Source: Limnohabitans sp. JirII-31
GTDB taxonomy: Bacteria > Pseudomonadota > Gammaproteobacteria > Burkholderiales > Burkholderiaceae_C
Length of the DNA stretch: 64,000 bases
Direction of reading: 5' to 3'
Assembly (NCBI RefSeq): GCF_002778315.1
Contig: NZ_NESA01000008.1
Location: forward strand, 62,001 to 126,000
The stretch's first letter is position 1. Every line of letters starts with the position of its first letter. The notes under the pieces were generated by a model that saw only the letters and a list, made by a program, of their open reading frames with translations, made no database searches and was not told the DNA's origin. Shown in pieces: positions 35,572 through 44,240 of the stretch. Position numbers and translations under genes: made by a program.

Positions 35572-37647
35572 TCAGTCGAGTTTGAGCAATTCTGCCCCTT
35601 CGGCCACCTGGTCACCAGCGGCATAGAGCAGCTCTTGGACGGTGCCGTCTTTGGGCGCGGCAATGGTGTGCTCCATCTTCATGGCCTCCATCACGGCCAG
35701 AGTTTGGCCCGCCGTCACCACGTCACCCACCTGGACGGCAAACGACACCACCTTGCCAGGCATAGGTGCGGTCAAGCGGCCGCCTTTCATTTCCACCTCG
35801 CCCGCATGGGCCAGCGGGTCGTTCCAGGTGATGCGGGTGGCGCCGTCGGGCGTGAACACATGGGCCACGTCGCCTTGCCAATGCAGCGTGCTGTGGGTGC
35901 GCTGGCCGTCAAAGCTGACCCACAGGCCCGACTGAGCCACCTCGCCCACTTCACCCGCTACGCCCGCCGCACTGAACTGCAGCAAGCCAGACGCATCGCC
36001 GTCGCTGGGTGCCTGCGTCGTTGGCAACGCACTCGCGGCGGACACACGCAAATGCAATCCGCCATCGTGTAAGTAACTCAGCTGCGCATGCAGCGTGTCG
36101 TCCCCCAACACACAGGTGAACGCACGGGTGCGCACGCCATAGGCCTGCCACCCATCACGCTGGCTGAACGGGTCTGTGCCTGCCAAGCGACGCTCGGCAT
36201 GCAAGGTGTGCGCCACCACCGCCGCCACGGCGCGCACCGCACCCACTGGCTCTTGGTGGAACAACACCGCCGCTTCACGCGGGATGAGGGCCGTGTCGAG
36301 TTGCGCCTTGGCAAACGATGGGCTGCGCACCACCTGGCGCAAGAACTGCACGTTGGTGGCCAGCCCCACGATGTGGGTCTGTGCCAAAGCGGCATCCAAA
36401 CGCGCCAAGGCTTGAGCGCGGGTGTCGCCGTGCACGATGAGCTTGGCCACCATGGAGTCGTAATACGGGCTGATGGTGTCGCCCTCGCGCACGCCGTCGT
36501 CCACGCGCACCGCACCGGCAGCCACCGCAAAGCTGGTGCACACGGGCTTGCGGTACACCTGCAAGGTGCCGGTGGCGGGCAGAAAGTTGTTGTCGGGGTT
36601 CTCGGCACAAATGCGCGCTTCAATGGCATGCCCCTGAATGCGCAACTGGTCTTGACGCAGAGGCAAAGGCTCGCCACTGGCCACACGCAGCTGCCACTCC
36701 ACCAAGTCGAGCCCGGTGATGGCTTCGGTCACCGGGTGCTCTACCTGCAAGCGGGTGTTCATCTCCATGAAAAAAAACTTCATGGCCTCGGGCTGGTCGT
36801 AGCTTGCTTGCTCGACGATGAACTCCACCGTGCCCGCGCCCACGTAGTTCACCGCCTGGGCCGCCGCCACTGCCGCTGCGCCCATTTGCGCGCGCAAGGC
36901 CTCGGTCATGCCGGGGGCCGGCGCTTCTTCCAGTACTTTTTGGTGACGCCGCTGCACCGAGCAATCGCGCTCGAACAAATACACGCAGTGGCCGTGTGTG
37001 TCGCCAAACACCTGGATCTCAATGTGGCGCGGGCGCTGCACGTATTTTTCAATCAGTACCGCGTCGCTGCCAAAGCTGTGCGTGGCTTCACGCTTGCAAC
37101 TGGCCAAGGCCTCGGCGAAATCTGCCGCCTTCTCCACCGCACGCATGCCCTTGCCGCCGCCGCCCGCGCTGGCCTTGATCAACACGGGGTAGCCAATGCG
37201 ATCGGCCTCGCGTTGCAGCAAGGCCGGGTCTTGGTCGGCCCCGTGGTAGCCAGGCACCAAGGGCACGCCAGCTTTTTCCATCAGCTGCTTCGATTCGGCC
37301 TTCAAGCCCATGGCTTGGATCGCCGAAGGCGATGGCCCAATGAAGACCAGCCCCGCCGCGGCACAGGCTTTGGCAAAGTCTTCGTTCTCACTCAAAAAAC
37401 CATAGCCCGGGTGCACCGCTTGTGCGCCCGTGTCTTGCGCGGCTTGCAAGATGCGCTCCCAGCGCAGGTAGCTGTCTTGGGGTGCGCTGCCACCGATGTG
37501 CACCGCCTCGTCACAGGCCAGCACATGCTTGGCGGTGACATCGGCGTCGGAATACACCGCCACGGTTTTGACGCCCAGACGACGTGCAGTGGCCGCCACG
37601 CGGCAGGCAATTTCGCCACGGTTGGCAATGAGAATTTTTTGAAACAT
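35572..37647 (-). CDS. liuD: Methylcrotonyl-CoA carboxylase, biotin-containing subunit
   Basis: Carboxylates its biotin with ATP and bicarbonate and hands CO2 to LiuB. The 691 residues comprise biotin carboxylase (1-450: MFQKILIANRGEIACRV, ATP-grasp loop ASAGGGGKGMR, MEMNTRLQVEHPVTE), a BT-like middle region, and a C-terminal biotinyl domain with VMEAMKMEHTI, whose Lys carries biotin. Acetyl- and propionyl-CoA carboxylase subunits look alike; the neighbours liuB, liuC and hmgL decide for methylcrotonyl-CoA. Confidence 0.93.
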   Translation of the reverse strand: MFQKILIANRGEIACRVAATARRLGVKTVAVYSDADVTAKHVLACDEAVHIGGSAPQDSYLRWERILQAAQDTGAQAVHPGYGFLSENEDFAKACAAAGLVFIGPSPSAIQAMGLKAESKQLMEKAGVPLVPGYHGADQDPALLQREADRIGYPVLIKASAGGGGKGMRAVEKAADFAEALASCKREATHSFGSDAVLIEKYVQRPRHIEIQVFGDTHGHCVYLFERDCSVQRRHQKVLEEAPAPGMTEALRAQMGAAAVAAAQAVNYVGAGTVEFIVEQASYDQPEAMKFFFMEMNTRLQVEHPVTEAITGLDLVEWQLRVASGEPLPLRQDQLRIQGHAIEARICAENPDNNFLPATGTLQVYRKPVCTSFAVAAGAVRVDDGVREGDTISPYYDSMVAKLIVHGDTRAQALARLDAALAQTHIVGLATNVQFLRQVVRSPSFAKAQLDTALIPREAAVLFHQEPVGAVRAVAAVVAHTLHAERRLAGTDPFSQRDGWQAYGVRTRAFTCVLGDDTLHAQLSYLHDGGLHLRVSAASALPTTQAPSDGDASGLLQFSAAGVAGEVGEVAQSGLWVSFDGQRTHSTLHWQGDVAHVFTPDGATRITWNDPLAHAGEVEMKGGRLTAPMPGKVVSFAVQVGDVVTAGQTLAVMEAMKMEHTIAAPKDGTVQELLYAAGDQVAEGAELLKLD

Positions 37648-37677
37648 GAGGATCTTTCAGTTCAAGCGATGCCGTGT

Positions 37678-38457
37678 TCACACCAGCCAATTGGGTTTGC
37701 GTTTTTGCAAGAACGACTGCACGCCTTCTTTGCCTTGGGCACTGGCGCGGATGTCGGCAATGCCTTGCACGGTGCGGTCCACCAAGGCGTGGTCGATGTC
37801 GCGCCCCGCCACCTCGTGCAACAGCTGCTTGCACGCGGTGAGGGCATCGGGGCTGGCCGCGACCAAGGCTTGGGTGAGCGCGTCCACCTGCGCATCCAAG
37901 GCGTCGGCGCTGACCACCTCGTGCACCAGCCCCAAGCGGTGCGCCTCGGTGGCGCTGAAACGCTCGGCCGTCAAAAAGTAACGGTGCGCTGCCCGTGCAC
38001 CCATGGCACGGATGACATACGGGCTGATGGTGGCCGGGATGAGGCCGATCTTGACTTCGCTCAAACAGTAATGCGCGGTGTCCACGCTGACCGCCATGTC
38101 GCACGCGGCCACCAGCCCCAAGCCACCGGCGTACACATCGCCCTGCACCCGCGCCAGCGTAGGCTTGGCACAGGTGTAGACGGCGCGCAGCATGGCGGCC
38201 AACTGCGCCGCATCAGCCAGGTTTTGGTCGCGGGTGTAGTCGGCCATGCGGCGCATCCAATTCAGGTCAGCACCTGCGCAAAACGCCGGGCCTTCTGCCG
38301 CCAACACCACACAGCGCACGTCGGGCGCTTGGCCTGCGGCTTCAAAGGCGGCTTTGAGTTCGGCAATCACCTCGTCGTTGAAAGCGTTGCGTACCTCAGG
38401 GCGCGACAGGGTGATGGTGCGTACCGCAGCATGGGTGGTCACAGTCAAAGCAGTCAT
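37678..38457 (-). CDS. liuC: Methylglutaconyl-CoA hydratase (enoyl-CoA hydratase family)
   Basis: Hydrates 3-methylglutaconyl-CoA to HMG-CoA. The start is ATG 38457 (MTALTVTTHAAVRTITLSRPEVRNAF), giving 259 residues. Crotonase features: oxyanion-hole segment AEGPAFCAGADLNWMRRM and second site GDVYAGGLGLVAACDMAV; LSEVKIGLIPATISPYV is typical of LiuC-type hydratases. It lies between liuB (16-base gap) and liuD (30-base gap), in pathway order. Confidence 0.92.
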   Translation of the reverse strand: MTALTVTTHAAVRTITLSRPEVRNAFNDEVIAELKAAFEAAGQAPDVRCVVLAAEGPAFCAGADLNWMRRMADYTRDQNLADAAQLAAMLRAVYTCAKPTLARVQGDVYAGGLGLVAACDMAVSVDTAHYCLSEVKIGLIPATISPYVIRAMGARAAHRYFLTAERFSATEAHRLGLVHEVVSADALDAQVDALTQALVAASPDALTACKQLLHEVAGRDIDHALVDRTVQGIADIRASAQGKEGVQSFLQKRKPNWLV

Positions 38458-38473
38458 GTCGTTCTTTCGTGCA

Positions 38474-40081
38474 TCACATGCGAAACAGGCCAAAGGTGGT
38501 GTCGGCAATCGGCGCATTGAGCGAAGCGCTCAAACCCAGCGCCAACACGCGCCGCGTATCGGCCGGGTCGATCACGCCGTCGTCCCACAAACGCGCGGTG
38601 GCAAAGTAGGGGTGGCCTTGGGTTTCGTATTGGCTTTTGATGGGGGCTTTGAAAGCTTCTTCTTCCTCCATGCTCCACTGCCCGCCTTTGCCCTCGATGC
38701 CATCGCGCTTGACCGTGGCCAGCACGCTGGCCGCTTGTTCACCGCCCATCACCGAGATGCGCGCATTGGGCCACATCCACAAAAACCGTGGCGCAAAAGC
38801 ACGGCCACACATGCCGTAGTTGCCCGCGCCAAAACTGCCGCCAATGATGATGGTGAACTTCGGAACCGCGGCAGTGGCCACCGCTGTGACCATCTTGGCG
38901 CCGTTGCGGGCAATGCCTTCGTTCTCGTACTTGCGGCCCACCATGAAGCCGGTGATGTTCTGCAAAAACACCAAGGGGGTTTTGCGCTGGCAACACAGCT
39001 CGATGAAGTGCGCCCCTTTGAGAGCGGACTCGGAAAACAAAATGCCGTTGTTGGCGATGACGCCGACCGGCATGCCTTCGATGCGCGCAAAGCCGCAGAC
39101 CAAGGTGGTGCCAAAGCGGGCCTTGAACTCGTCGAACTCTGAGGCATCGACGATGCGGGCAATGATCTCGCGCACATCAAAGGGCTTGCGGGTGTCGGTG
39201 GGAATGACGCCGTACAGCTCTTGCGCGTCGTACTTGGGTGCCACCGACGTGTGGGTGGCAATGTTGGATTGTTTGCGCGCGTTGAGGTTTTTCACGGCTT
39301 GGCGTGCCAGCGCCAGTGCATGCACATCGTTGTGTGCCAAGTGGTCCGCCACGCCCGAGAGCCGGGTGTGCACATCGCCCCCCCCTAAGTCTTCGGCGCT
39401 GACCACTTCACCCGTGGCGGCTTTGACCAAAGGCGGGCCGCCCAAGAAGATGGTGCCCTGGTTGTTGACGATGATGGTCTCGTCACTCATGGCAGGCACA
39501 TAGGCGCCGCCTGCGGTGCAGCTGCCCATGACCACCGCGATTTGCGCGATGCCTTGCGCGCTCATATTGGCTTGGTTGAAGAAGATGCGGCCAAAGTGGT
39601 CACGGTCCGGGAACACCTCGTCCTGGTTGGGCAAGTTGGCACCGCCTGAATCGACCAAGTAAATGCAGGGCAAGCGGTTTTGCTGCGCCACCTCTTGGGC
39701 CCGCAAATGTTTTTTCACGGTGAGCGGGTAATAGGTGCCGCCTTTGACGGTGGCGTCGTTGCACACGATCATGCAGTCGACCCCGCTGACGCGGCCAATG
39801 CCCGCAATCAAACCAGCGCTCGGGGCATCGTTGTTGTACATGTGGAGTGCGGCCAGCGGTGCCAGCTCTAAAAACGGCGTGCCAGGGTCGAGCAGCATCT
39901 GCACCCGGTCCCGCGGCAACAGCTTGCCCCGCGCCACGTGTTTGGCGCGCGCCGCCTCACCGCCCCCTTGCTGCGCCTGCTGCACCTGAAGGTTCAGGTC
40001 ATCCACCAAGGTACGCATGGCCAGCGCGTTGGCTGCAAAGTCCGCAGAGCGCGGGTTGAGTTGGGTGTGTAACTGCGACAT
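38474..40081 (-). CDS. liuB: Methylcrotonyl-CoA carboxylase, carboxyltransferase subunit
   Basis: Transfers CO2 from biotin to 3-methylcrotonyl-CoA. The 535 residues match the usual length and begin [22 protein letters not shown]. Family stretches are [62 protein letters not shown] in the first half and [37 protein letters not shown] in the second; the SGGA and [10 protein letters not shown] loops shape the oxyanion holes. It is the first gene of the minus-strand liu run and divergent from the AraC regulator gene. Confidence 0.96.
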   Translation of the reverse strand: MSQLHTQLNPRSADFAANALAMRTLVDDLNLQVQQAQQGGGEAARAKHVARGKLLPRDRVQMLLDPGTPFLELAPLAALHMYNNDAPSAGLIAGIGRVSGVDCMIVCNDATVKGGTYYPLTVKKHLRAQEVAQQNRLPCIYLVDSGGANLPNQDEVFPDRDHFGRIFFNQANMSAQGIAQIAVVMGSCTAGGAYVPAMSDETIIVNNQGTIFLGGPPLVKAATGEVVSAEDLGGGDVHTRLSGVADHLAHNDVHALALARQAVKNLNARKQSNIATHTSVAPKYDAQELYGVIPTDTRKPFDVREIIARIVDASEFDEFKARFGTTLVCGFARIEGMPVGVIANNGILFSESALKGAHFIELCCQRKTPLVFLQNITGFMVGRKYENEGIARNGAKMVTAVATAAVPKFTIIIGGSFGAGNYGMCGRAFAPRFLWMWPNARISVMGGEQAASVLATVKRDGIEGKGGQWSMEEEEAFKAPIKSQYETQGHPYFATARLWDDGVIDPADTRRVLALGLSASLNAPIADTTFGLFRM

Positions 40082-40142
40082 GGGCGAGGACCTTCCTTCA
40101 AATCAGCCCACAGGGTAGGCGCAAGGCTTGGGCGAGATGCGC

Positions 40143-40162
40143 CAGGATGGTTGCAAATCCTG
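40143..40162. promoter_or_regulatory. Inverted repeat in the liuB/araC-type divergent promoter
   Basis: CAGGAT-N8-ATCCTG occupies the middle of the 90-base gap between liuB (minus) and the AraC-family gene (plus). An AT-rich stretch (ACAATAAAT at 40165-40173) close to the AraC start may be its -10. It is a candidate operator; the binding protein is not known. Confidence 0.4.
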
Positions 40163-40171
40163 CCACAATAA

Positions 40172-41224
40172 ATGCAGACCATGCCCACTCGATCGCCCGC
40201 TAAAACCACGGCCGCCCAGACCCCCGCACTGGGCCGTGCCGAGACGCCTATTGCTTTTGTGCAAGCGATTGCAGCGGCTTACGCGGCGCGCGGCATGGAC
40301 CCCACAACGGCCCTGCGGTCTGCACAAATCGAGCCAAAACTTTTACGCAAACCCAACGCCCGCATCACAGCCACACAAATGGAGGTGGTGTCCGGCGCGT
40401 CCATGCAAGAACTTGATGACGAGGGCCTGGGCTGGTTTGGCCGACGCCTGCCTTGGGGCAGCTACGGCATGCTGGTGCGGGCCTCGCTCACCGCGCCCAA
40501 CCTGGGGGTGGCACTGAAACGCTGGTGCCGCCACCACGGCTTGTTGACGCAAGACATTGACGTGCAGGTGCACGTGCAAGACGGCGTGGCGCAGCTGCAA
40601 TTGCATGAAGCGCACGACCTGGGCATCTACCGCGAGTTTTGCGTGGTGTCGGTGCTGCGCAATGCCCTGGGGGTGGCGTGCTGGTTGACCGACTCACGCA
40701 TTCCGCTGTTGTGCACCACCTTGCAATTTGCAGCGCCTGCGCACCGTGCCAGCTACCGCGTGCTGTTTGACGGTCCCACCGCGTTTGACGCGCCCATCCA
40801 TAGCTTGCAGTTTGACGCCGGGTATTTGAGCCTGCCTGTGCGCCGCGACGAAGCGGCCTTGCAGCGCATGCTGCAACGCGCTTTGTTGCTCACCGTGCGG
40901 CCCTACCGGCGCGACCGTTTGCTGGTTGAAAAGGTGCGCCACACCTTGGCCCAACACCCCGAACACAGCCGCAACGCCGACGACTTGGCCACCTGGCTCA
41001 ACCTTTCCACCCGCACGCTGCACCGCCAGCTCAAAGAAGAAGGTGCGTCCTTGCAACAGCTCAAAGACGCGGTGCGGCGCGACTTGGCCATCGACCTGCT
41101 CCACCGCAGCCAACGTCCGCTCAAGCAAATTGCCCAAGCAGCGGGGTTTCAGAACGAAAAGAGTTTCATCCGAGCCTTCAAGGGCTGGACGGGTCAGACA
41201 CCGGATGCGTTCAGGCGCTGCTGA
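40172..41224 (+). CDS. AraC-family transcriptional regulator
   Basis: DNA-binding regulator of 350 residues. The N-terminal two thirds match the Arabinose_bd/OruR-type ligand domain (LGVALKRWCRHHGLLTQDIDV, FAAPAHRASYRVLFDGPTAFDAPIHSLQFDAGYLSLPVRRDEAAL), and the C-terminal 95 residues hold two helix-turn-helix units (NADDLATWLNLSTRTLHRQLKEEGASLQQLKDAVRRDLAIDLL; PLKQIAQAAGFQNEKSFIRAFKGWTGQTPDAFRR). It is transcribed away from liuB and is the obvious candidate for controlling the liu run. Its 3' end overlaps the convergent hepT-like gene by 31 bases. The start may be ATG 40172 or 40181. Confidence 0.9.
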   Translation: MQTMPTRSPAKTTAAQTPALGRAETPIAFVQAIAAAYAARGMDPTTALRSAQIEPKLLRKPNARITATQMEVVSGASMQELDDEGLGWFGRRLPWGSYGMLVRASLTAPNLGVALKRWCRHHGLLTQDIDVQVHVQDGVAQLQLHEAHDLGIYREFCVVSVLRNALGVACWLTDSRIPLLCTTLQFAAPAHRASYRVLFDGPTAFDAPIHSLQFDAGYLSLPVRRDEAALQRMLQRALLLTVRPYRRDRLLVEKVRHTLAQHPEHSRNADDLATWLNLSTRTLHRQLKEEGASLQQLKDAVRRDLAIDLLHRSQRPLKQIAQAAGFQNEKSFIRAFKGWTGQTPDAFRRC

Positions 41225-41682
41225 GTTTCTGCCACACACCGCCTCGCGGCAGCAACGAGCACTGGCACAAACGCATGCCCGGCTCGCAAGGCGCTTGTCA
41301 GCACAGCCAAGTCCTCAATGTATTCATGCACCATCTGATTTCTCAGTTGGCGCATTTCCACCCAAACATCGGCAGACACAATCAGGCCTAATTTCTCGGC
41401 CTTGTCTAAGTTGTCAATAGCAGCCCCCGTCTTTTCTGCCAACAAAGTCAGCAACGCTGGCAGCAACTTATCGCCTACCGTGTCTTGGAGCCTTGCAAAG
41501 CGCGACACAAACGCGTCTAAGCGCTCGGCCAAAACCGGGTCAGCTTCGATTCGTTGTGCATCTTCAATGGTGAACAAATTGCCAAACAAACGACCATCTG
41601 TCTCCAACAAATGCCGACACTCTTTTTCGGTGACGCGCACCAGAAATTCGAGACGTACGGCTTGCGACGAAGGAGTTTTCAT
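41194..41682 (-). CDS. HepT-like toxin / nucleotidyltransferase substrate-binding protein
   Basis: All-helical protein of 162 residues ending a two-gene pair. RNQMVHEY at residues 114-121 matches the RX4HXY signature of HepT RNases, so the active site appears intact. In known HepT-MntA pairs the MNT enzyme attaches AMP to the Tyr of this motif and silences the RNase. This protein is longer than well-studied HepT (about 130-140 residues) because of an N-terminal stretch (MKTPSSQAVRLEFLVRVTEKEC). The start overlaps the mntA-like stop by four bases. Its 3' end runs into the AraC gene on the other strand. Confidence 0.78.
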   Translation of the reverse strand: MKTPSSQAVRLEFLVRVTEKECRHLLETDGRLFGNLFTIEDAQRIEADPVLAERLDAFVSRFARLQDTVGDKLLPALLTLLAEKTGAAIDNLDKAEKLGLIVSADVWVEMRQLRNQMVHEYIEDLAVLTSALRAGHAFVPVLVAAARRCVAETQQRLNASGV

Positions 41683-41978
41683 AAGCGAACTCCTTCTGAC
41701 AGGGCGATGGTGTGAATCGGTAAAAGTTTCAAATTGGGCGCTTTGATCAACACATCGACCTTTCGGCCATCCATGACACGTGACACTTGTGCCGCGAGTC
41801 GCGCTGATAGCTGCGCGGGTTCAGCCACAGCGTCATCCAACTCCAGTAGCAAGTCCACATCCCCACCTCGCGCATCGTCACGCAGGCGTGAGCCGAAAAG
41901 CCAGACACGCGCAGCGTCACCCGCCAGCAGAGATGCGCTCGCACGAATGGCTGAGATTTGTTGTGAGGTGATACGCAT
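41679..41978 (-). CDS. MntA-like minimal nucleotidyltransferase (antitoxin)
   Basis: Minimal nucleotidyltransferase of 99 residues. WLFGSRLRDDARGGDVDLLLEL at residues 26-47 gives the active site GS-X9-DxD (Gly29, Ser30, Asp40, Asp42). Such enzymes AMPylate the partner HepT protein. Gene order is nucleotidyltransferase first, HepT second, overlapping by four bases. It begins nine bases after the HAD phosphatase gene, so the pair may be read from the same transcript. A housekeeping substrate-modifying role cannot be excluded. Confidence 0.8.
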   Translation of the reverse strand: MRITSQQISAIRASASLLAGDAARVWLFGSRLRDDARGGDVDLLLELDDAVAEPAQLSARLAAQVSRVMDGRKVDVLIKAPNLKLLPIHTIALSEGVRL

Positions 41979-41987
41979 ACGCGAATA

Positions 41988-42635
41988 TTACGCCGTGAGC
42001 AGCAGCTCACGCATGTCGTCAAACACATGCGCCGCGCCCGCTTGACGCAATGCGTCCGCTTGTCCATGCACGGCATAGCCCCACACGGTGGCACCGGCGG
42101 CAACGCCTGCTGCTACGCCAATAGGCGTGTCTTCGATCGCCAGGCAACGCGCGGGGTCTTGGCCCAAGTGCGCAGCCGCAGCCAAGTACACATCGGGGAA
42201 AGGCTTGCTGCGTGGCACTTCATGACCGCTGAAAATGCGCCCGTCAAAAAAATCGAACAAGCCCACTTGCGCCAGCATGAGGTTGATCTTGAAGCGGTCT
42301 GCGCCCGAGGCACAGGCAATCTGCCCGTGGTGCACGGCATGCAGGTGCTGCACCGCTTGGTGCACATGGGGGATGGCGGTGATTTCGTTTTCCAGCCGCA
42401 CATTGCGGCGCTGGTAAAAGGTTTGCAACCAGTCTTCGGTGAAGGGCTGGCCGGTGTGGGCCTCGATCAGGTCTTTGCGGGTGCGCACGGTGTGCCCCAC
42501 AAAGTGGGCCATGCACTCTTGCAGCGTGAGCTGCCAGCCCAACTCTTCAAACATATCGCGCAACACACCGCAGGTGATGGCTTCGCTGTCTACCAGCACG
42601 CCATCGCAATCAAACAACACAGCATCGAATTTCAT
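41988..42635 (-). CDS. HAD-superfamily phosphatase (beta-phosphoglucomutase/GPH type)
   Basis: Hydrolase of 215 residues with motif I LFDCDGVLVDSE (nucleophile and acid/base Asp), motif II in CASGADRFKI and motifs III/IV in GHEVPRSKPFPDVYLAAAAHLG and CLAIEDTPIGVAAGVAAGATVWGY. The fold is that of subfamily IA phosphatases acting on small phosphorylated metabolites; the substrate cannot be read from the sequence. It follows ychJ after 27 bases and precedes the mntA-like gene by nine. Confidence 0.88.
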   Translation of the reverse strand: MKFDAVLFDCDGVLVDSEAITCGVLRDMFEELGWQLTLQECMAHFVGHTVRTRKDLIEAHTGQPFTEDWLQTFYQRRNVRLENEITAIPHVHQAVQHLHAVHHGQIACASGADRFKINLMLAQVGLFDFFDGRIFSGHEVPRSKPFPDVYLAAAAHLGQDPARCLAIEDTPIGVAAGVAAGATVWGYAVHGQADALRQAGAAHVFDDMRELLLTA

Positions 42636-42662
42636 GGTGCGATTATCGATGCCCGTCGGTCG

Positions 42663-43082
42663 CTAACGCTGATCACCGTCCACGTAATACCAGCGCCCGT
42701 CTTCGCGCACAAAGCGGCTGCGCTCGTGCAAACGCACCGCGCGGCCCTCCACGCGGTAACGCGCCACAAACTCGACCTCTGCCGTGTCGGCACCCTTGGC
42801 TTGGTGCGCGCGCACGTCGAGGCCCAACCATTTGGCAGACGGTTCAAAGTCGAGTGACGCAGGACGCGTGCTGGCGTGCCAGGTGGCGAGCAAGTAGGCC
42901 GCGTCTTGCAACACAAACGCGCTGTAGCGCGAGCGCATCAAGGCCTCGGCGGTGGGCGCGGGCGTGGTGTCAAAAGCGGTGATGAAACGCCCGCAACACA
43001 GGGGATAGCCCAGCACGCGTTGCTTGGCGTCGCGCTGGCCACACGGGCAGGCTGCGCCGGTGGGCAAAGCGTGTGTCCGCAT
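42663..43082 (-). CDS. YchJ-family (UPF0225) protein
   Basis: Protein of 139 residues from ATG 43082, whose A is shared with the stop codon TGA of the acyl-CoA dehydrogenase gene. An N-terminal SEC-C-like zinc motif (CPCGQRDAKQRVLGYPLCCGRF) is followed by the YchJ middle domain (ALMRSRYSAFVLQDAAYLLATWH and RLHERSRFVREDGRWYYVDGD). The SEC-C motif is also found at the end of SecA, but the job of YchJ is unknown. Confidence 0.88.
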   Translation of the reverse strand: MRTHALPTGAACPCGQRDAKQRVLGYPLCCGRFITAFDTTPAPTAEALMRSRYSAFVLQDAAYLLATWHASTRPASLDFEPSAKWLGLDVRAHQAKGADTAEVEFVARYRVEGRAVRLHERSRFVREDGRWYYVDGDQR

Positions 43083-44212
43083 CACGCGAGTGCGCGTTGG
43101 ATGATGATTTTTTGCACGTCGCTGGTGCCTTCGTAGATTTGGCACACGCGCACGTCGCGGTAAATGCGCTCGACGGGGAAGTCGCCCACCACGCCATAGC
43201 CACCCAAGGTTTGAATGGCGGCACTGCACACGCGTTCGGCGGTTTCGCTGGCAAACAACTTGGCCATGGCGGCCTCTTTCAAACACGGCAAGCCCGCGTC
43301 GCGCAAACTGGCAGCGTGGTACATGAGTTGACGCGCCGCTTCGAGTTGCGTGGCGCAATCGGCCAGGCGAAAACCCACCGCTTGGTGGTTGAAGATGGCG
43401 GTGCCAAAACTCTCGCGGTCTTTGCTGTACTGCAAGGCCACCTCGAAGGCGCTGCGCGCCATGCCAATGCTTTGCGCCGCAATGCCAATACGACCGCCCT
43501 CCAGGGCCGAGAGGGCAATCTTGTAGCCCTCGCCTTCGGCACCAATCAAGTTCTCGGCCGGAATCCGGCAGTTGTCAAAGTTGATCTGCGCGGTGTCGCT
43601 GCTGTGCTGGCCCAGTTTGTCTTCCAAGCGCGCCACGTGGTAGCCCGACGTGTGGGTGGGCACGATGAACGCGCTCATGCCTTTTTTGCCCGCACCCTTG
43701 TCGGTGACGGCAATGACGATGGCCACATGGCCGTTTTTGCCGCTGGTGATGAACTGCTTGACGCCGTTGATCACATACGCATCGCCCTGTTTGGTCGCGG
43801 TGGTTCGCAGAGCCGAGGCATCCGAGCCCACATGCGGCTCGGTCAAACAAAACGCACCCAGCATTTGGCCTTGTGCCAGCGGCGTCAGCCATTGTTTCTT
43901 TTGCGCAGCGTTGCCATAGCGCATGAGGATGGCATTGACCGGGCAGTTGGTGACGCTGATGGCGGTGCTGGTGCCGCCGTCACCGGCTGCAATTTCTTCC
44001 AGCACCACGGCCAGACTCAAGTAGTCCAGTCCCGCACCACCCAAGTCTTCGGGCACGCAAATGCCATAGGCGCCAAGCGCCGCCAAGCCCTGGTGCACAC
44101 CCACGGGAAAGTGGTGCTCTTTGTCCCAGCGCGCAGCGTTGGGCCACAGCTCTTGTTGGGCAAAGTCACGCACAGCGTCACGGATCATGAGTTGATCGGA
44201 GTTGAGGATCAT
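43082..44212 (-). CDS. Acyl-CoA dehydrogenase
   Basis: FAD enzyme that makes enoyl-CoA from acyl-CoA. Start [19 protein letters not shown] at ATG 44212 gives 376 residues; a longer opening adds 15 hydrophobic residues without support. Motifs: FCLTEPHVGSDASALRTTA and YVINGVKQFITSGKNG (FAD/substrate), LGGYGVVGDFPVERIYRDVR, and YEGTSDVQKIIIQRAL, whose Glu is the catalytic base in short/medium-chain enzymes. The substrate is probably short or branched chain, different from LiuA. FkbM lies 28 bases upstream and ychJ overlaps downstream. Confidence 0.93.
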   Translation of the reverse strand: MILNSDQLMIRDAVRDFAQQELWPNAARWDKEHHFPVGVHQGLAALGAYGICVPEDLGGAGLDYLSLAVVLEEIAAGDGGTSTAISVTNCPVNAILMRYGNAAQKKQWLTPLAQGQMLGAFCLTEPHVGSDASALRTTATKQGDAYVINGVKQFITSGKNGHVAIVIAVTDKGAGKKGMSAFIVPTHTSGYHVARLEDKLGQHSSDTAQINFDNCRIPAENLIGAEGEGYKIALSALEGGRIGIAAQSIGMARSAFEVALQYSKDRESFGTAIFNHQAVGFRLADCATQLEAARQLMYHAASLRDAGLPCLKEAAMAKLFASETAERVCSAAIQTLGGYGVVGDFPVERIYRDVRVCQIYEGTSDVQKIIIQRALA

Positions 44213-44240
44213 GATGGATACAAAAATAAAAATGAAACCA

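Noticed and set aside
36088-38520. Very long plus-strand opening (810 codons) opposite liuD and liuC
   Set aside because: It mirrors two recognisable genes on the other strand, has no family features and is His/Gly-rich, as expected for the antisense of GC-rich coding sequence.
33678-41224. Possibility that the liu run is an aromatic (naphthalene-type) pathway because of the NahD-like isomerase
   Set aside because: Carboxylase subunits, hydratase and HMG-CoA lyase fit leucine breakdown; no ring hydroxylase or dioxygenase gene is present.
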